NCBI RefSeq assembly: GCF_003350535.1 | Contig: NZ_QQBB01000004.1 | Location: forward strand, 355,384 to 419,383 | Source of the DNA: Microvirga subterranea | Lineage (GTDB): Bacteria > Pseudomonadota > Alphaproteobacteria > Rhizobiales > Beijerinckiaceae | Direction of reading: 5' to 3' | Length of the DNA stretch: 64,000 bases | In this document: one piece after another, positions 10,082 to 22,691 of the stretch | Position numbering within the stretch: position 1 is the stretch's first letter | Layout of the letters: each line of letters starts with the position of its first letter | The notes under the pieces: generated by a model | Told to the model about the DNA's origin: nothing | Seen by the model: the letters and a program-made list of their open reading frames with translations, nothing else | Databases searched by the model: none | Program-made: the position numbers and the translations under genes

Positions 10082-12547
10082 TCACGTCCCGCGCGGCTTG
10101 GCGCGCCGAGTCGGCGGCGCGGTCAGCGGGTCCTCGGGCCAGGGATGCTTCGGGTACTGCCCGCGCATGTCGGCCCGGACCGCCGCCCAGGATCCGCGCC
10201 AGAAGCCCGGCAGGTCGCGGGTGATCTGGATCGGGCGCTGGGCCGGCGAGAGCAGGTGCAGGATCAGCGGCACGCGCCCGCCGGCGATGACCGGGTGCTT
10301 GTCGAGGCCGAAGAGCTCCTGCACCCGCACGGCGAGAACCGGCCCTTCCTCCGTTCCGTAATCGATCGGGATCTGAGAGCCGGTCGGCACCTCGAGATGG
10401 GTCGGCGCCTCCGCGTCGAGGCGGCGCTGCAGGTTCCAGGGCAGAAGGCTACGCATCGCTTCGCTCAAGGCGTCGGGACCGATATCCGAAAGACCTGTCC
10501 TGCCGACGAGATGCGGCGCGAGCCACTCCTCGACGGAAGCCGCCAGAGCCTCGTCCGACAGGTCGGGCCACTCGTCTCCCTCTGCATGCCGCAGAAACAT
10601 GACTCGCTCCCGCCACTGGGTCAGCGCCTTCGAGAAGGGCAGCGCCGACAGGACCGAAGCAAGGCCGGCGGCGAGGATGCGCGCGGCCTCCTCCGTGGCG
10701 GGCACCGGCAGAGGCCGCTCGTTCAAGGTCAGCGCCCCGTAGCGCCGGACGGCGCGGTTTCGCAGGGCCCTCGCCTGCCGGTCGAAGACGATCTCCTCGC
10801 GCTGCTCGATATCCTCTCCGACGACCGCGTCGATCTCCTCGGCCGAGATGGGAGCCGCCGCCAGGATGCGGGCGGCCGCGGCACCGCCCGAAATCTCGGC
10901 GATGGCCAGATAAGGCTCCTTGGCGAGCCGGTCATGCGGCTCGAGCGCTGCCCCGCGCCCGTTGGCCATCAGGTACTCGCCCGCCTTGCCCCGCGCCTTG
11001 GCGAGCCGGTCCGGATAGGCCAGCGTCAGCAGGGCGCCGAGGGAGCGGACGTCCTCTCCAGAGTTGGATTTCGCACCGGTTTTCGCCCAGCCGTCGGCCA
11101 TGCGCCGCATGTCCTCGGCCCGCTTCGAGCGGTCGCGGCGGAAGCGCTCCACCCGCTCCGTCAGGTCGGTCACGTCGCCGCCCAGCCCGCGCTCGACGAG
11201 GACGGCCGCGAGGTCCGCCGCATCACGGGCCTGGCCGCTCCCGCCGGCCGCGAGCACCATGCGGGCGAGCCGCGGCGGCAGCGGGAGCTCGCGCAGGCGG
11301 CGGCCGGTCTCGGTGATCCGCCCGTCGGGGTCGAGGGCATGCAGCTGCTGGAGCAGCGCCCTCGCCTCCTTCACAGCCGGACCGGGCGGCGGGTCCAGAA
11401 ACGCGAGGGTCGTGGGATCCGTGACGCCCCAGGCGGCGCAGTCGAGGATCAGCGGGGCAAGGTCGGCGGACAGGATCTCCGGCCGCGCATAGGCCTCAAG
11501 CGCTCCGGTCGCGGCCTCCTCCCACAGGCGGTAGCAGACGCCCGGCTCGGTGCGGCCCGCGCGCCCCCGGCGCTGGTCGGCGGCGGCCCGCGACACACGC
11601 ACGGTCTCAAGCCGCGTGAGTCCGATGCTCGGCTCGTAGACGGGCACGCGCGCGAGACCTGAATCGATGACGACGCGCACCCCCTCGATGGTGAGCGACG
11701 TCTCGGCGATGGAGGTGGCGAGCACCACCTTGCGGCGGCCGGGCTTGGCCGGGCCGACCGCCAGATCCTGTTCGCCCCGGTCGAGGGCGCCGTAGAGCGG
11801 CGCGATGTCGACAGCGGGATCGGTGACCCGTTCGCGCAAGGCCGTCTCGACGCGGCGGATCTCCCCCTGTCCCGGCAGGAAGACGAGAATCGAGCCCGGC
11901 TCGGCTTTCAGGGCCCGCGTGGTCGCGTCCGCCACCTGCTCCTCGATGCGCCGGTTCGGATCGCGCCCGAGATAGCGGGTCTCGACCGGATAGGCGCGGC
12001 CCTCGGATTCGATGACCGGCGCGTCGCCGAGAAGCCTCGCGACGCGGGCGCCGTCGAGAGTGGCGGACATGACGAGGAGGCGCAGGTCCTCGCGCAGCCC
12101 GCCCTGGGCGTCCAGCGCAAGCGCGAGCCCCAGATCCGCATCGAGGGAGCGCTCGTGGAACTCGTCGAACAGCACGGCCGCGACGCCGTCGAGGGACGGA
12201 TCGTCGAGGATCATGCGGGCGAAGACGCCCTCGGTCACCACCTCGATCCGGGTCCTGCGGCTGATCTTGGAGCCGAGGCGCACGCGCAGGCCCACCGTCT
12301 CGCCGACGGCCTCCCCGAGGGTCCGCGCCATTCGGTCGGCGGCGGCCCGGGCCGCGAGGCGGCGCGGCTCCAGCAGGATGAGCTTGCCGCCCTTCACCCA
12401 GGGCTCGTCGAGCAGCGCGAGGGGCACGCGCGTCGTCTTGCCGGCGCCCGGCGGGGCGACAAGGACCGCATTCGGCCGGGAGGCCAGGCTCGCCGCAAGG
12501 TCGGCGAGAACCACATCGATGGGCAGGGCGGAGTCGAAGGCGCGCAT
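10082..12547 (-). CDS. hrpB: ATP-dependent helicase HrpB
   Basis: An 821-residue DEAH-type helicase. Walker A APPGAGKTTRVPL is near residue 37 and the DEFH box (LFDEFHERSLDADLGLAL) near 127, followed by SATLDG, SIAETSLTIEGV and QRRGRAGR. HrpB-specific C-terminal domains follow, ending in a basic segment. The exact RNA substrate of HrpB is poorly known; it is usually dispensable. The 42-base gap to the upstream HAD gene suggests cotranscription. Confidence 0.95.
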   Translation of the reverse strand: MRAFDSALPIDVVLADLAASLASRPNAVLVAPPGAGKTTRVPLALLDEPWVKGGKLILLEPRRLAARAAADRMARTLGEAVGETVGLRVRLGSKISRRTRIEVVTEGVFARMILDDPSLDGVAAVLFDEFHERSLDADLGLALALDAQGGLREDLRLLVMSATLDGARVARLLGDAPVIESEGRAYPVETRYLGRDPNRRIEEQVADATTRALKAEPGSILVFLPGQGEIRRVETALRERVTDPAVDIAPLYGALDRGEQDLAVGPAKPGRRKVVLATSIAETSLTIEGVRVVIDSGLARVPVYEPSIGLTRLETVRVSRAAADQRRGRAGRTEPGVCYRLWEEAATGALEAYARPEILSADLAPLILDCAAWGVTDPTTLAFLDPPPGPAVKEARALLQQLHALDPDGRITETGRRLRELPLPPRLARMVLAAGGSGQARDAADLAAVLVERGLGGDVTDLTERVERFRRDRSKRAEDMRRMADGWAKTGAKSNSGEDVRSLGALLTLAYPDRLAKARGKAGEYLMANGRGAALEPHDRLAKEPYLAIAEISGGAAAARILAAAPISAEEIDAVVGEDIEQREEIVFDRQARALRNRAVRRYGALTLNERPLPVPATEEAARILAAGLASVLSALPFSKALTQWRERVMFLRHAEGDEWPDLSDEALAASVEEWLAPHLVGRTGLSDIGPDALSEAMRSLLPWNLQRRLDAEAPTHLEVPTGSQIPIDYGTEEGPVLAVRVQELFGLDKHPVIAGGRVPLILHLLSPAQRPIQITRDLPGFWRGSWAAVRADMRGQYPKHPWPEDPLTAPPTRRAKPRGT

Positions 12548-12589
12548 GGGGCCTGATCGCTCATGCCGGCCGGGAGGGCAAGTCCATGC

Positions 12590-13204
12590 TCAGACGGGAA
12601 AGCCGTAGCGGCGCAGCTCCGCTGCGAGATCCATCGGCTCGGCATACTGGATCGCCTGCATGCCGACCTCGCGGGCCGCCTCCACGTTCGCCTTGGAATC
12701 GTCGATGAAGATGCAGTCCGGCGCGTTCAGGTCATAGCGCCGGAGCAGGAGGTGGTAGATCTCCGGATCAGGCTTCAGCAGCCGCTCGTCGCCCGACACG
12801 ACGACCCCGTCGAAGCTGGCGAGGAACGGAAAGCGCTGCTTGGCCTCGACGAACTTGGCGCCCGAAAAGTTCGTGATGCAGTAGGTGGGGACGCCGGCCT
12901 CCTGCAGGCGTCCGAGCAGGGCCACGTTCTCCTCGAACACGCCCGAGACGGTCTCGTGCCAGCGCTCGTGGAAGGCGCGGATCGGCGCCTCGTGATCGGG
13001 GTAGTCCTTCACCAGAATGGCCACCGCCTCGTCCCAGTCCCGGCCGCGGTCCTGCTCGACGTTCCAGTCGCTGGTGCAGACCGTCGACAGGAACCATTCC
13101 ATCCGGTCCGCGTCGTCGAACAGCTTGCGGTAGAGGTTGCGCGGGTCCCAGCGCAGCAGGACATTGCCGACGTCGAACACGACGATCGTGGGCTTCTCGG
13201 ACAT
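12590..13204 (-). CDS. HAD-family hydrolase
   Basis: A 204-residue HAD subfamily IA protein. Motif I is VVFDVGNVLLRWDP, motif II CITNFSG, the motif III Lys is in KPDPEIY, and motif IV is FIDDSKAN. The first Asp and Lys needed for phospho-enzyme formation are present. It resembles YihX-type glucose-1-phosphate phosphatases in length, but the substrate cannot be told. The start is ATG 13204; a TTG one codon earlier is unlikely. Confidence 0.9.
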   Translation of the reverse strand: MSEKPTIVVFDVGNVLLRWDPRNLYRKLFDDADRMEWFLSTVCTSDWNVEQDRGRDWDEAVAILVKDYPDHEAPIRAFHERWHETVSGVFEENVALLGRLQEAGVPTYCITNFSGAKFVEAKQRFPFLASFDGVVVSGDERLLKPDPEIYHLLLRRYDLNAPDCIFIDDSKANVEAAREVGMQAIQYAEPMDLAAELRRYGFPV

Positions 13205-13281
13205 CAAGCTTCATCCCCCAGGTTCGTTTCCGGGGGATTTAGCCTGTCCGCGGCAACAATGCTACGCCGATTTTCGTGCGC

Positions 13282-15570
<2,289 letters not shown>

Positions 15571-15722
15571 TAGTTGGCGTCCGGTTATGATATGGGGCGT
15601 TTCCCGTCGGACCTGCGACCTTACGCCATCGGGCCAGCTTCCCTCAAGACTTGTCCACACACCCTTTCGACGGACCGTGTGCCACGGGTGAAAGGCCGGG
15701 CCGCCTTTGCTATGACGGAAGC

Positions 15723-18449
15723 ATGTCATCCCAAGCCCTCTACCGCCCGTCCGAGACCTCCGTGAAATCCGAGCCCGCCGCCTCGAACGGCGCGCCGGAC
15801 AGCCGGGTCACGCCCATGATGGCGCAGTACATCGAGATCAAGTCGGCCAATCCGGACAGCCTGCTCTTCTACCGGATGGGGGATTTCTACGAGCTGTTCT
15901 TCGAGGATGCGGAGATCGCCAGCCAGTCGCTCGGCATCGTCCTGACCAAGCGCGGCAAGCATCAGGGGCAGGACATCCCCATGTGCGGCGTGCCCGTGGA
16001 CCGGGCCGACGACTACCTGCAGCGCCTCATCGGCCTGGGCCACCGGGTCGCCGTCTGCGAGCAGACCGAGGATCCGGCGGAGGCGAAGAAGCGCGGGTCC
16101 AAGTCGGTCGTGCGCCGCGACGTGGTGCGGCTCGTCACGCCCGGCACGATCACCGAGGAGCGCCTGCTCGATCCGGGCCGCGCGAACTACTTCCTGGCCA
16201 TCGCCCGCCGCCGCGTGTCCGACACGCAATGGTGCTACGGCCTCGCGGCCGTCGACATTTCCACAGGCCATTTCGTCTTGAGCGAGACGGACGGGCCCGG
16301 CCTGTCGGCGGAGATCGCCCGCTTCGACCCGCGGGAGATCCTGGTCCCGGACGTGATCCACGACGATCCCGACCTCGCGGCCTTCTGGCGCGAGACGCGG
16401 GCCTCGATTACGCCCCTCTCCCGCGAGGGCCTCGACCCGGCCTCGGCCGAGCGGCGGCTCAAGGATCATTTCGGCGTCGCCACCCTCGACGCGTTCGGGT
16501 CCTTCAGCCGCGCCGAGATTACGGCGGCCGGCAGCGCCCTGTTCTACATCGAGAAGACCCAGATCGGCAGCCGCCCGGTCCTTCACCCGCCGACCAAGGG
16601 GGATGCGGGCGCGGCGCTCGCCATCGATTCCGCGACCCGCGCCAATCTGGAGCTCACACGCACCCTCTCGGGCGACCGGGCCGGCAGCCTGCTCGCGACC
16701 ATCGACTGCACGGTGACGCCCGGCGGGGCGCGGCTCCTGGCCGAGCGCCTCGCCGGTCCCCTCACCCAGCCGGGCCTGATCCAAGACCGGCAGGATTCGG
16801 TGGCACTCCTCGTGGAGAACGGCGACCTGCGCGACCGGCTGCGGCGCATCCTCAAGCGCTCGCCCGACCTCGCCCGCGCCCTCTCGCGCCTGAGCCTCGG
16901 ACGAGGCGGGCCGCGCGACCTCGCCTGCGTGCGCGACGGCCTCTTCGCGGCCCGCGATCTCGGCCTCGAACTCGCCATCACGCCGGATCTGCCGCGGGAG
17001 CTGAGGGCGGCGGCCGAGCAGCTCCAGTCCCTGCGGACCGACGTGGCCGACCGCCTGTCCGCCGCTCTCGCGGAGGATCTGCCGCTGCTCAAGCGCGACG
17101 GGGGCTTCGTCCGCGAGGGCTTCGACCAGGCGCTCGACGAGCTGCGCGAGCTGCAGCACGATTCCCGCCGGTTCATCGCGGCGCTCCAGGCCCGCTACGC
17201 CTCCGAGACCGGATGCCGGACGCTGCGGGTCAAGCACAACCACATGATCGGCTACTTCGTCGAGGTGCCGCAGAACGTGGGCGAGGACCTGCTGAAGGAG
17301 CCGTGGAAGGAGACCTTCGTGCACCGCCAGACCATGGCGGGCGCCATGCGCTTCTCGACGATGGAGCTGGGCGAGCTCGAGGCCAAGATCGCATCCGCGG
17401 CCGACCGGGCGCTCAAGATCGAGCTGGCTCTCTTCGAGAGCATGGTCGAGGAGCTCCTCGGCCTCTCGTCCGACATCGCCGCCGCGGCCGAGGCGCTGAG
17501 CGTGGTCGACGTGACCGCGGCCCTCGCGGACCTCGCCGTGCGGCTCGACTGGACCCGCCCCGTCATCGACACGAGCCTCGCGTTCCGGATCAAGGCTGGC
17601 CGCCACCCGATCGTGGAGGCGGCGCTCAAGCGCGAGGGGACGCCGTTCATCGCCAACGATTCCGACCTCTCCGGCCGCGATGCCGGGCACATCCTGCTGA
17701 TCACCGGCCCGAACATGGGCGGCAAGTCCACCTATCTGCGCCAGAACGCCCTCATCGTGGTGCTGGCCCAGATGGGGTCCTTCGTGCCCGCGAAAGAGGC
17801 TCATATCGGCGTCGTGGACCGGCTGTTCTCGCGCGTCGGCGCGGCGGACGATCTCGCCCGCGGCCGCTCGACCTTCATGGTCGAGATGGTCGAGACCGCC
17901 GCCATTCTCAATCAGGCCACGTCGCGCTCCCTGGTCATCCTCGACGAGATCGGTCGCGGCACGGCCACCTTCGACGGCCTCTCCATCGCCTGGGCGGCCA
18001 TCGAACACCTGCACGAGGGAAATTGCTGCCGCGCCCTCTTCGCCACGCACTTCCACGAGCTGACGGCGCTCGCCGACAGGCTGCCGCGCATCTCGAACGC
18101 GACCCTGAAGGTCACCGAGTGGAACGGCGAGGTGGTCTTCCTGCACGAGGTCGTGCCGGGCGCGGCCGACCGCTCCTACGGTTTGCAGGTGGCGCGCCTC
18201 GCCGGCCTGCCAACGGCGGTCGTGGAGCGGGCTAAGGCCATCCTGAGCGAGCTGGAACGCTCCGACCGGGAGAGCCCGAAGCGGGCGCTCGTCGACGATC
18301 TGCCGCTGTTCGCCGCGCCCATGCGCGCTGCGCCGCCGGTCGAGGTGAAGGCGGATGGTCTGCGGGAGGCGCTCGATGCGCTCGATCCGGACCAGATGAC
18401 GCCGCGGGAGGCGCTCGACGCGCTCTACCGCCTCAAGGCGCAGCGCTGA
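15723..18449 (+). CDS. mutS: DNA mismatch repair protein MutS
   Basis: At 908 residues it is within the family range. The mismatch-wedging Phe-x-Glu lies in [13 protein letters not shown] (about residue 53). The ATPase has Walker [15 protein letters not shown] (about 661), Walker B/DE in [15 protein letters not shown], and the [11 protein letters not shown] motif. The short C-terminal region ends with a helix-turn-helix dimerisation element. ATG 15723 (MSSQALYRP) is preferred over one 24 codons upstream, which lacks a ribosome site. Confidence 0.97.
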   Translation: MSSQALYRPSETSVKSEPAASNGAPDSRVTPMMAQYIEIKSANPDSLLFYRMGDFYELFFEDAEIASQSLGIVLTKRGKHQGQDIPMCGVPVDRADDYLQRLIGLGHRVAVCEQTEDPAEAKKRGSKSVVRRDVVRLVTPGTITEERLLDPGRANYFLAIARRRVSDTQWCYGLAAVDISTGHFVLSETDGPGLSAEIARFDPREILVPDVIHDDPDLAAFWRETRASITPLSREGLDPASAERRLKDHFGVATLDAFGSFSRAEITAAGSALFYIEKTQIGSRPVLHPPTKGDAGAALAIDSATRANLELTRTLSGDRAGSLLATIDCTVTPGGARLLAERLAGPLTQPGLIQDRQDSVALLVENGDLRDRLRRILKRSPDLARALSRLSLGRGGPRDLACVRDGLFAARDLGLELAITPDLPRELRAAAEQLQSLRTDVADRLSAALAEDLPLLKRDGGFVREGFDQALDELRELQHDSRRFIAALQARYASETGCRTLRVKHNHMIGYFVEVPQNVGEDLLKEPWKETFVHRQTMAGAMRFSTMELGELEAKIASAADRALKIELALFESMVEELLGLSSDIAAAAEALSVVDVTAALADLAVRLDWTRPVIDTSLAFRIKAGRHPIVEAALKREGTPFIANDSDLSGRDAGHILLITGPNMGGKSTYLRQNALIVVLAQMGSFVPAKEAHIGVVDRLFSRVGAADDLARGRSTFMVEMVETAAILNQATSRSLVILDEIGRGTATFDGLSIAWAAIEHLHEGNCCRALFATHFHELTALADRLPRISNATLKVTEWNGEVVFLHEVVPGAADRSYGLQVARLAGLPTAVVERAKAILSELERSDRESPKRALVDDLPLFAAPMRAAPPVEVKADGLREALDALDPDQMTPREALDALYRLKAQR

Positions 18450-18464
18450 ACGAGGCCTGCGATA

Positions 18465-18938
18465 TCAGGAAACCTGCGAGCTGTCCTCGCGGGAGAGGGC
18501 CTCGAAGGGCACGAAGGTCATGGTCTGAGCCGCTCCCGCCCCGTGGGGCTTCTGGCCCACGATGACGTAGGCCAGGGCCTCGCGGACGCCGCGCTCCGTG
18601 TAGGGCTTCGCGATGACGCCGCAGGCGCCGGCAAAATCCTCCGGGATGCGTTTGGCGTTGGCCGTCATGAACAGGGTCGTGACTCCGAGCTGGCTCGTGA
18701 GGTGCCGGCATACGTCCACACCGGTCGGGCCATCGGTCAGATGAATGTCGACGAAGGCGAGATCGGGGGCGAGATCGCGCGCCATGGCCAGGGCCTCGTC
18801 GCAGGACGTTGCGACCCCGACCACGTCGTGACCGGCTTCCTGCAACAGGCTCTCAAGCTCCAGCGCGATGAGGATTTCGTCTTCGACAACCAGGATGCGC
18901 AGAGATTTTCCCGAACTCAAACCTACAATCCTCCGCAT
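18465..18938 (-). CDS. single-domain response regulator
   Basis: A 157-residue protein made of one receiver domain: VVEDEILIALELESLL holds the acidic pocket, the phospho-acceptor Asp is in AFVDIHLTDGPTG, the Thr is in LFMTANA, and the Lys in VIAKPY. No DNA-binding or enzymatic output domain follows; the last 35 residues look disordered. Stand-alone receivers act by protein contact or as phosphate sinks. The DIHLTDGPTG form resembles the receivers of general-stress PhyR-like proteins, but no kinase lies next to it. It converges with mutS. Confidence 0.9.
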   Translation of the reverse strand: MRRIVGLSSGKSLRILVVEDEILIALELESLLQEAGHDVVGVATSCDEALAMARDLAPDLAFVDIHLTDGPTGVDVCRHLTSQLGVTTLFMTANAKRIPEDFAGACGVIAKPYTERGVREALAYVIVGQKPHGAGAAQTMTFVPFEALSREDSSQVS

Positions 18939-19202
18939 CCGAACGCATGACGATGCCGGCGCGTATACCTGACCTCCCGTCCGGGGACGTCAAGGAGATA
19001 TTTCAAGCTGCAAACAATCATGAACCATCGGGCCGTTCTGGGGCCGCCCTTGTGCATTCAGTCGGACTCAACGCGACCAAAGGGCCATGGTTCCCCGCCT
19101 GCGACCAAGTTGCCGGAAGGCGATGGACAATCTCTAGGCAATGCTATCACGTTCAAGCATCCGACGCTATGATCCGAGCTCTTTCGCGGGGAGTTCGGGA
19201 TC

Positions 19203-20741
19203 ATGGTCGTGCGCATCTCAACGGTCGCCTTCGAGGGCATCGAGGCCCGGGCCGTCGACGTCCAGGTGCAGATCTCTCCCGGCAACGTCGCCTTCGCGGT
19301 GGTCGGCCTGCCCGACAAGGCGGTGGCCGAATCGCGCGAGCGGGTCCGCTCGGCCCTCGTGGCGTCGGGGCTGGCCCTGCCGGCGAAGCGGATCATCGTC
19401 AATCTCGCGCCGGCGGACCTGCCGAAGGAAGGCAGCCATTACGACCTGCCGATCGCGCTCGGGATCATGGCGGCCATCGGGGCGGTTCCGGCGGACGCCC
19501 TCGATGGATTCACGGTCCTGGGCGAGCTTGCGCTGGACGGCTCGATCACGTCCGTCGCGGGCGTGCTGCCCGCCGCCATGGCGGCGTTCGACCGCGGGCA
19601 CGGGCTGATCTGCCCCGCGGCGAGCGGCCCGGAGGCGGCCTGGGCGAGCCGTGACATCGAGATTCTGGCTCCGCGCTCGCTGATCCAGCTCGCCAACCAT
19701 TTCAAGGGCACGCAGGTCATGGCGCGTCCGGAGCCCGCCATCCTTCCGGCGGCCGGCATGCTGCCCGACCTGCGCGACATCAAGGGACAGGAGAGCGCGA
19801 AGCGGACGCTCGAGATCGCCGCCGCCGGCGCTCACAACCTGCTCATGAACGGGCCGCCTGGCGCCGGCAAGTCCATGCTGGCCCAGCGCCTGCCCTCGAT
19901 CCTGCCGCCGCTCTCGCCGCGGGAGCTGCTGGAGGTCTCGATGATCCAGTCGGTGGCCGGGCTCCTGGCGAACGGCGCCCTATCGAACCGCCGTCCGTTC
20001 CGGGCTCCGCATCACTCCGCCTCCATGGCGGCGCTGGTGGGAGGCGGCCTCAACGCCCGCCCGGGCGAGGCGTCGCTCGCCCACCACGGCGTCCTGTTCC
20101 TCGACGAGCTGCCTGAGTTCCAGCCCCAGGTGCTCGATTCCCTGCGCCAGCCGCTAGAGGCCGGCGAGATCCTCATCGCCCGCGCCAACCACCGCATCAC
20201 CTATCCGGCGCGGTTCCAGCTCGTGGCGGCCATGAATCCCTGCCGCTGCGGTCAGGCGACGGAGCCCGGCTACGTCTGCCGACGCCAGCCGAACGAGCGC
20301 TGCGTCGCCCAGTACCAGGCGCGCCTCTCCGGTCCGCTGCTCGACCGCATCGACCTCGTCATCGACGTGCCGGCCGTGACGGCGGCGGACCTGATCCTGC
20401 CGCCGCCCGTCGAGGGCTCAGCCGAGGCGGCCGCACGGGTCGCGGCCGCGCGGGACCGGCAGGCAAGGCGCTATGCGGCGCTCGGGCTCGACGGCGTCTC
20501 CACCAATGCCGCCTGCCCGGCGCCGCTCCTCGAGGAGGTCGCCCAGCCCGACGCCGAGGGCCTCGCGCTCATCCGCGACGCGGCGAACGCCATGCGCCTG
20601 TCGGCGCGCGGCTTCCACCGGGTCCTGAAGGTCGCGCGCACCCTCGCGGACCTCGACGGCGAGGAGAAGGTGCGCCGCATCCATCTCGCCGAGGCTCTGT
20701 CCTACCGGGCCCATGCGGACCGGCGTTCGGCTGCGGCCTGA
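19203..20741 (+). CDS. comM: YifB/ComM-family Mg-chelatase-like AAA+ ATPase
   Basis: The 512-residue protein has an N-terminal Lon-protease-like ChlI domain (residues 1-170, FAVVGLPDKAVAESRERVRSAL), a Walker A GPPGAGKSMLAQRLP near 217, LFLDELPEFQPQVLDSLRQPLE, and the Cys-containing stretch NPCRCGQATEPGYVCRR. ComM homologues are hexameric helicases that extend heteroduplex during natural transformation. Whether this organism is competent is unknown. The 260 bases upstream contain no gene that I can see. Confidence 0.93.
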   Translation: MVVRISTVAFEGIEARAVDVQVQISPGNVAFAVVGLPDKAVAESRERVRSALVASGLALPAKRIIVNLAPADLPKEGSHYDLPIALGIMAAIGAVPADALDGFTVLGELALDGSITSVAGVLPAAMAAFDRGHGLICPAASGPEAAWASRDIEILAPRSLIQLANHFKGTQVMARPEPAILPAAGMLPDLRDIKGQESAKRTLEIAAAGAHNLLMNGPPGAGKSMLAQRLPSILPPLSPRELLEVSMIQSVAGLLANGALSNRRPFRAPHHSASMAALVGGGLNARPGEASLAHHGVLFLDELPEFQPQVLDSLRQPLEAGEILIARANHRITYPARFQLVAAMNPCRCGQATEPGYVCRRQPNERCVAQYQARLSGPLLDRIDLVIDVPAVTAADLILPPPVEGSAEAAARVAAARDRQARRYAALGLDGVSTNAACPAPLLEEVAQPDAEGLALIRDAANAMRLSARGFHRVLKVARTLADLDGEEKVRRIHLAEALSYRAHADRRSAAA

Positions 20742-20766
20742 CGTTCAACAAAACACAAGCAATTCC

Positions 20767-20795
20767 TTGATAAGCCCTCCTGGCGTTCCGATACT
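20767..20795 (+). promoter_or_regulatory. promoter of the OlsB-like gene
   Basis: TTGATA (20767-20772), a 17-base spacer and GATACT (20790-20795) form a reasonable sigma-70 promoter just after the ComM stop codon. CTGTCAC followed by AAAA (20798-20808) resembles one half of a PHO box, but its partner half-site CCGTTCG is poor. Confidence 0.45.
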
Positions 20796-20883
20796 CCCTG
20801 TCACAAAACCGTTCGAAATGAGCTTTATGTCACGGCGCAAGACAGTCGGCCTAGGATCCGACACCCGTTCGAGCGAGGCTTCG

Positions 20884-21828
20884 ATGCATTCCTCCCCGGC
20901 GCCCCAGACCGTTTCGGCCCCCCTCGCACCAGCAGGCGCCGGTCCCACGCCCTTCAGGGGCATGGTCCGCTTCATTCCGGGGCGGGTGAAGACGGTCCGC
21001 GACCATGGCGGCCTCGATCCGGTGCTCGGCCGGATCGGTTCGCTCGAAGTGCGGCTCGCCACCACGGACCGGGAGATCCGCCAGGCCCAGAAGCTGCGCT
21101 TCAAGGTGTTCTACGAGGAGATGTCGGCCGCGCCCAGCACCGCCTCGATGCTGTCGCGCCGGGACATCGACGATTACGACGCGATCTGCGATCACCTGCT
21201 CGTGCTCGACCACGACGTGAAGCCGAAGCCCTTCCGGCCGGCGAAGCCCAAAGTGGTCGGCACATACCGGCTCCTGCGCCAGGAGGTGGCGGACCGACAC
21301 CGGGGCTTCTACACCGCGGGCGAATACGACATCGCGCCCCTGCTCGACGCCCACCGGTCCTTACGCTTCCTCGAGCTCGGCCGATCCTGCGTGCTCAAGC
21401 CCTACCGCAACAAGCGCACGGTCGAGCTGCTCTGGCACGGGATCTGGACCTACGTGCTCCACCACCGGATCGACGTGATGATCGGCTGCGCCAGCCTGGA
21501 GGGCACGGACCCGAAGGCGCTGGCGCTTCCCTTGAGCTTCCTGCACCACTATGCCTCCGCGCCGGAGGAATGGCAGGCGAGCGCCCTGCCCGAGCGCTAC
21601 ACGCCCATGGACCTCCTGGCCCGGGACGCGGTGGACCCGAAGGCGGCCCTGCATGCGCTGCCGCCGATGATCAAGGGATATCTGCGGCTCGGCGCCAGCT
21701 TCGGGCGCGGCGCGGTGGTCGACCGCCAGTTCCGCACTACGGACGTGCTGGTGGTCCTGCCGGTCTCCGCCATCAATCCGCGCTACATCGACCATTTCGG
21801 GCCGGGCGCGAACCGTCACGCCACCTGA
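20884..21828 (+). CDS. olsB: GNAT-type acyltransferase, OlsB-like (ornithine lipid synthesis)
   Basis: Shared with OlsB are LRFKVFYEEM, RRDIDDYDAICDHLLVLD, VGTYRLLRQEVA, LRFLELGRSCVLKPYRNKR, TVELLWHGIWTYVL and GCASLEGTDPKALALPLSFLHH. OlsB transfers a 3-hydroxyacyl chain from acyl-ACP to the alpha-amino group of ornithine, making lyso-ornithine lipid at the inner membrane. No olsA O-acyltransferase gene is adjacent. The start is uncertain: ATG 20884 (314 residues) follows a GAGCGAGG site, while ATGs at 20818 and 20827 give longer forms. It overlaps the convergent SDR gene by 13 bases. Confidence 0.82.
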   Translation: MHSSPAPQTVSAPLAPAGAGPTPFRGMVRFIPGRVKTVRDHGGLDPVLGRIGSLEVRLATTDREIRQAQKLRFKVFYEEMSAAPSTASMLSRRDIDDYDAICDHLLVLDHDVKPKPFRPAKPKVVGTYRLLRQEVADRHRGFYTAGEYDIAPLLDAHRSLRFLELGRSCVLKPYRNKRTVELLWHGIWTYVLHHRIDVMIGCASLEGTDPKALALPLSFLHHYASAPEEWQASALPERYTPMDLLARDAVDPKAALHALPPMIKGYLRLGASFGRGAVVDRQFRTTDVLVVLPVSAINPRYIDHFGPGANRHAT

Positions 21829-22691
21829 GCGCCCTCGCCCGCCGCGTGAAGCGCCAGGAGGCCCTCGCGATAGGTCGGGTAGCGCAGCTTCACGCCGAGT
21901 TCCTGCTTAATTAGGCGGTTCGCGATCCGCTTGTTCTCCGCATAGAAGCTGCGGGCCATCGGGCTCATCTCGGCCGCCTCGAACGGAATCTCCGGCGGGG
22001 GCTCGATGCCCATCAGTCCTGCCGCATAGGTCACCACGTCCTGCGGCGGCGCGGGCTCGTCGTCGGAGACGTTGTAGACCGCGCCGTCACGCGGGCGCCC
22101 CAGAGAGGCCACGAGCGTCGCGGCGATGTCGTCCACATGGATGCGGTTGAAGACCTGGCCCGGCTTGACGATGCGCTGGGCGGTGCCGCGCGCGAGGTTC
22201 GCGAGCGCGTTGCGGCCAGGGCCGTAGATGCCCGTCAGACGAAAGACGTGGACCGGCTTGCCGATCTCCTGCCCAAAGGCGAACCAAGCCTCTTCGGCGG
22301 CGAGCCGCCGCCGCGACTGGGCGCTCTGCGGCGTGGCCGCCATCGTCTCGTCGACCCAGTCGCCGCCGCGGTCGCCATAGACGCCGGTGGTGGAGAGATA
22401 GCCGATCCAGGCGAGGTCCGGGGCCACCGCGATCGCATCGTGAAACCGGGCCAGGGTCGGGTCCCCGTCCGCATCGGGCGGGGCCGAGACCAGGATGGCG
22501 TCGGCGGACCGGATGTCGGCCTCGAGGGCTGAGGCTTCCGCGAGATCGTCCAGCGCATGGGCCCGGATGCCCCGCTCAGCCAGCCGGGCGGCCTTGTCGG
22601 CGTGCCGGACGGTGCCGGCCACATGGGTCCAGTCCCGTGCGCGGATGAAGGCCTGCGCCGTGTAGCCTATGCCGAAGACGAACAGCCTCAT
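21816..22691 (-). CDS. atypical SDR / NAD-dependent epimerase-like protein
   Basis: A 291-residue protein with a Rossmann start [18 protein letters not shown] (GxGxxA type), [16 protein letters not shown], and [18 protein letters not shown], so an extended or atypical short-chain dehydrogenase. The YxxxK pair is not clear. The substrate is unknown. ATG 22691 overlaps the queG stop codon (ATGA), so it is translationally coupled to queG. This pairing may mean a role near tRNA modification or simply shared transcription. Confidence 0.85.
   Translation of the reverse strand: MRLFVFGIGYTAQAFIRARDWTHVAGTVRHADKAARLAERGIRAHALDDLAEASALEADIRSADAILVSAPPDADGDPTLARFHDAIAVAPDLAWIGYLSTTGVYGDRGGDWVDETMAATPQSAQSRRRLAAEEAWFAFGQEIGKPVHVFRLTGIYGPGRNALANLARGTAQRIVKPGQVFNRIHVDDIAATLVASLGRPRDGAVYNVSDDEPAPPQDVVTYAAGLMGIEPPPEIPFEAAEMSPMARSFYAENKRIANRLIKQELGVKLRYPTYREGLLALHAAGEGAQVA

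Noticed and set aside
10145-11662. A 505-codon plus-strand frame over hrpB
   Set aside because: It is antisense to helicase motifs and has no conserved features.
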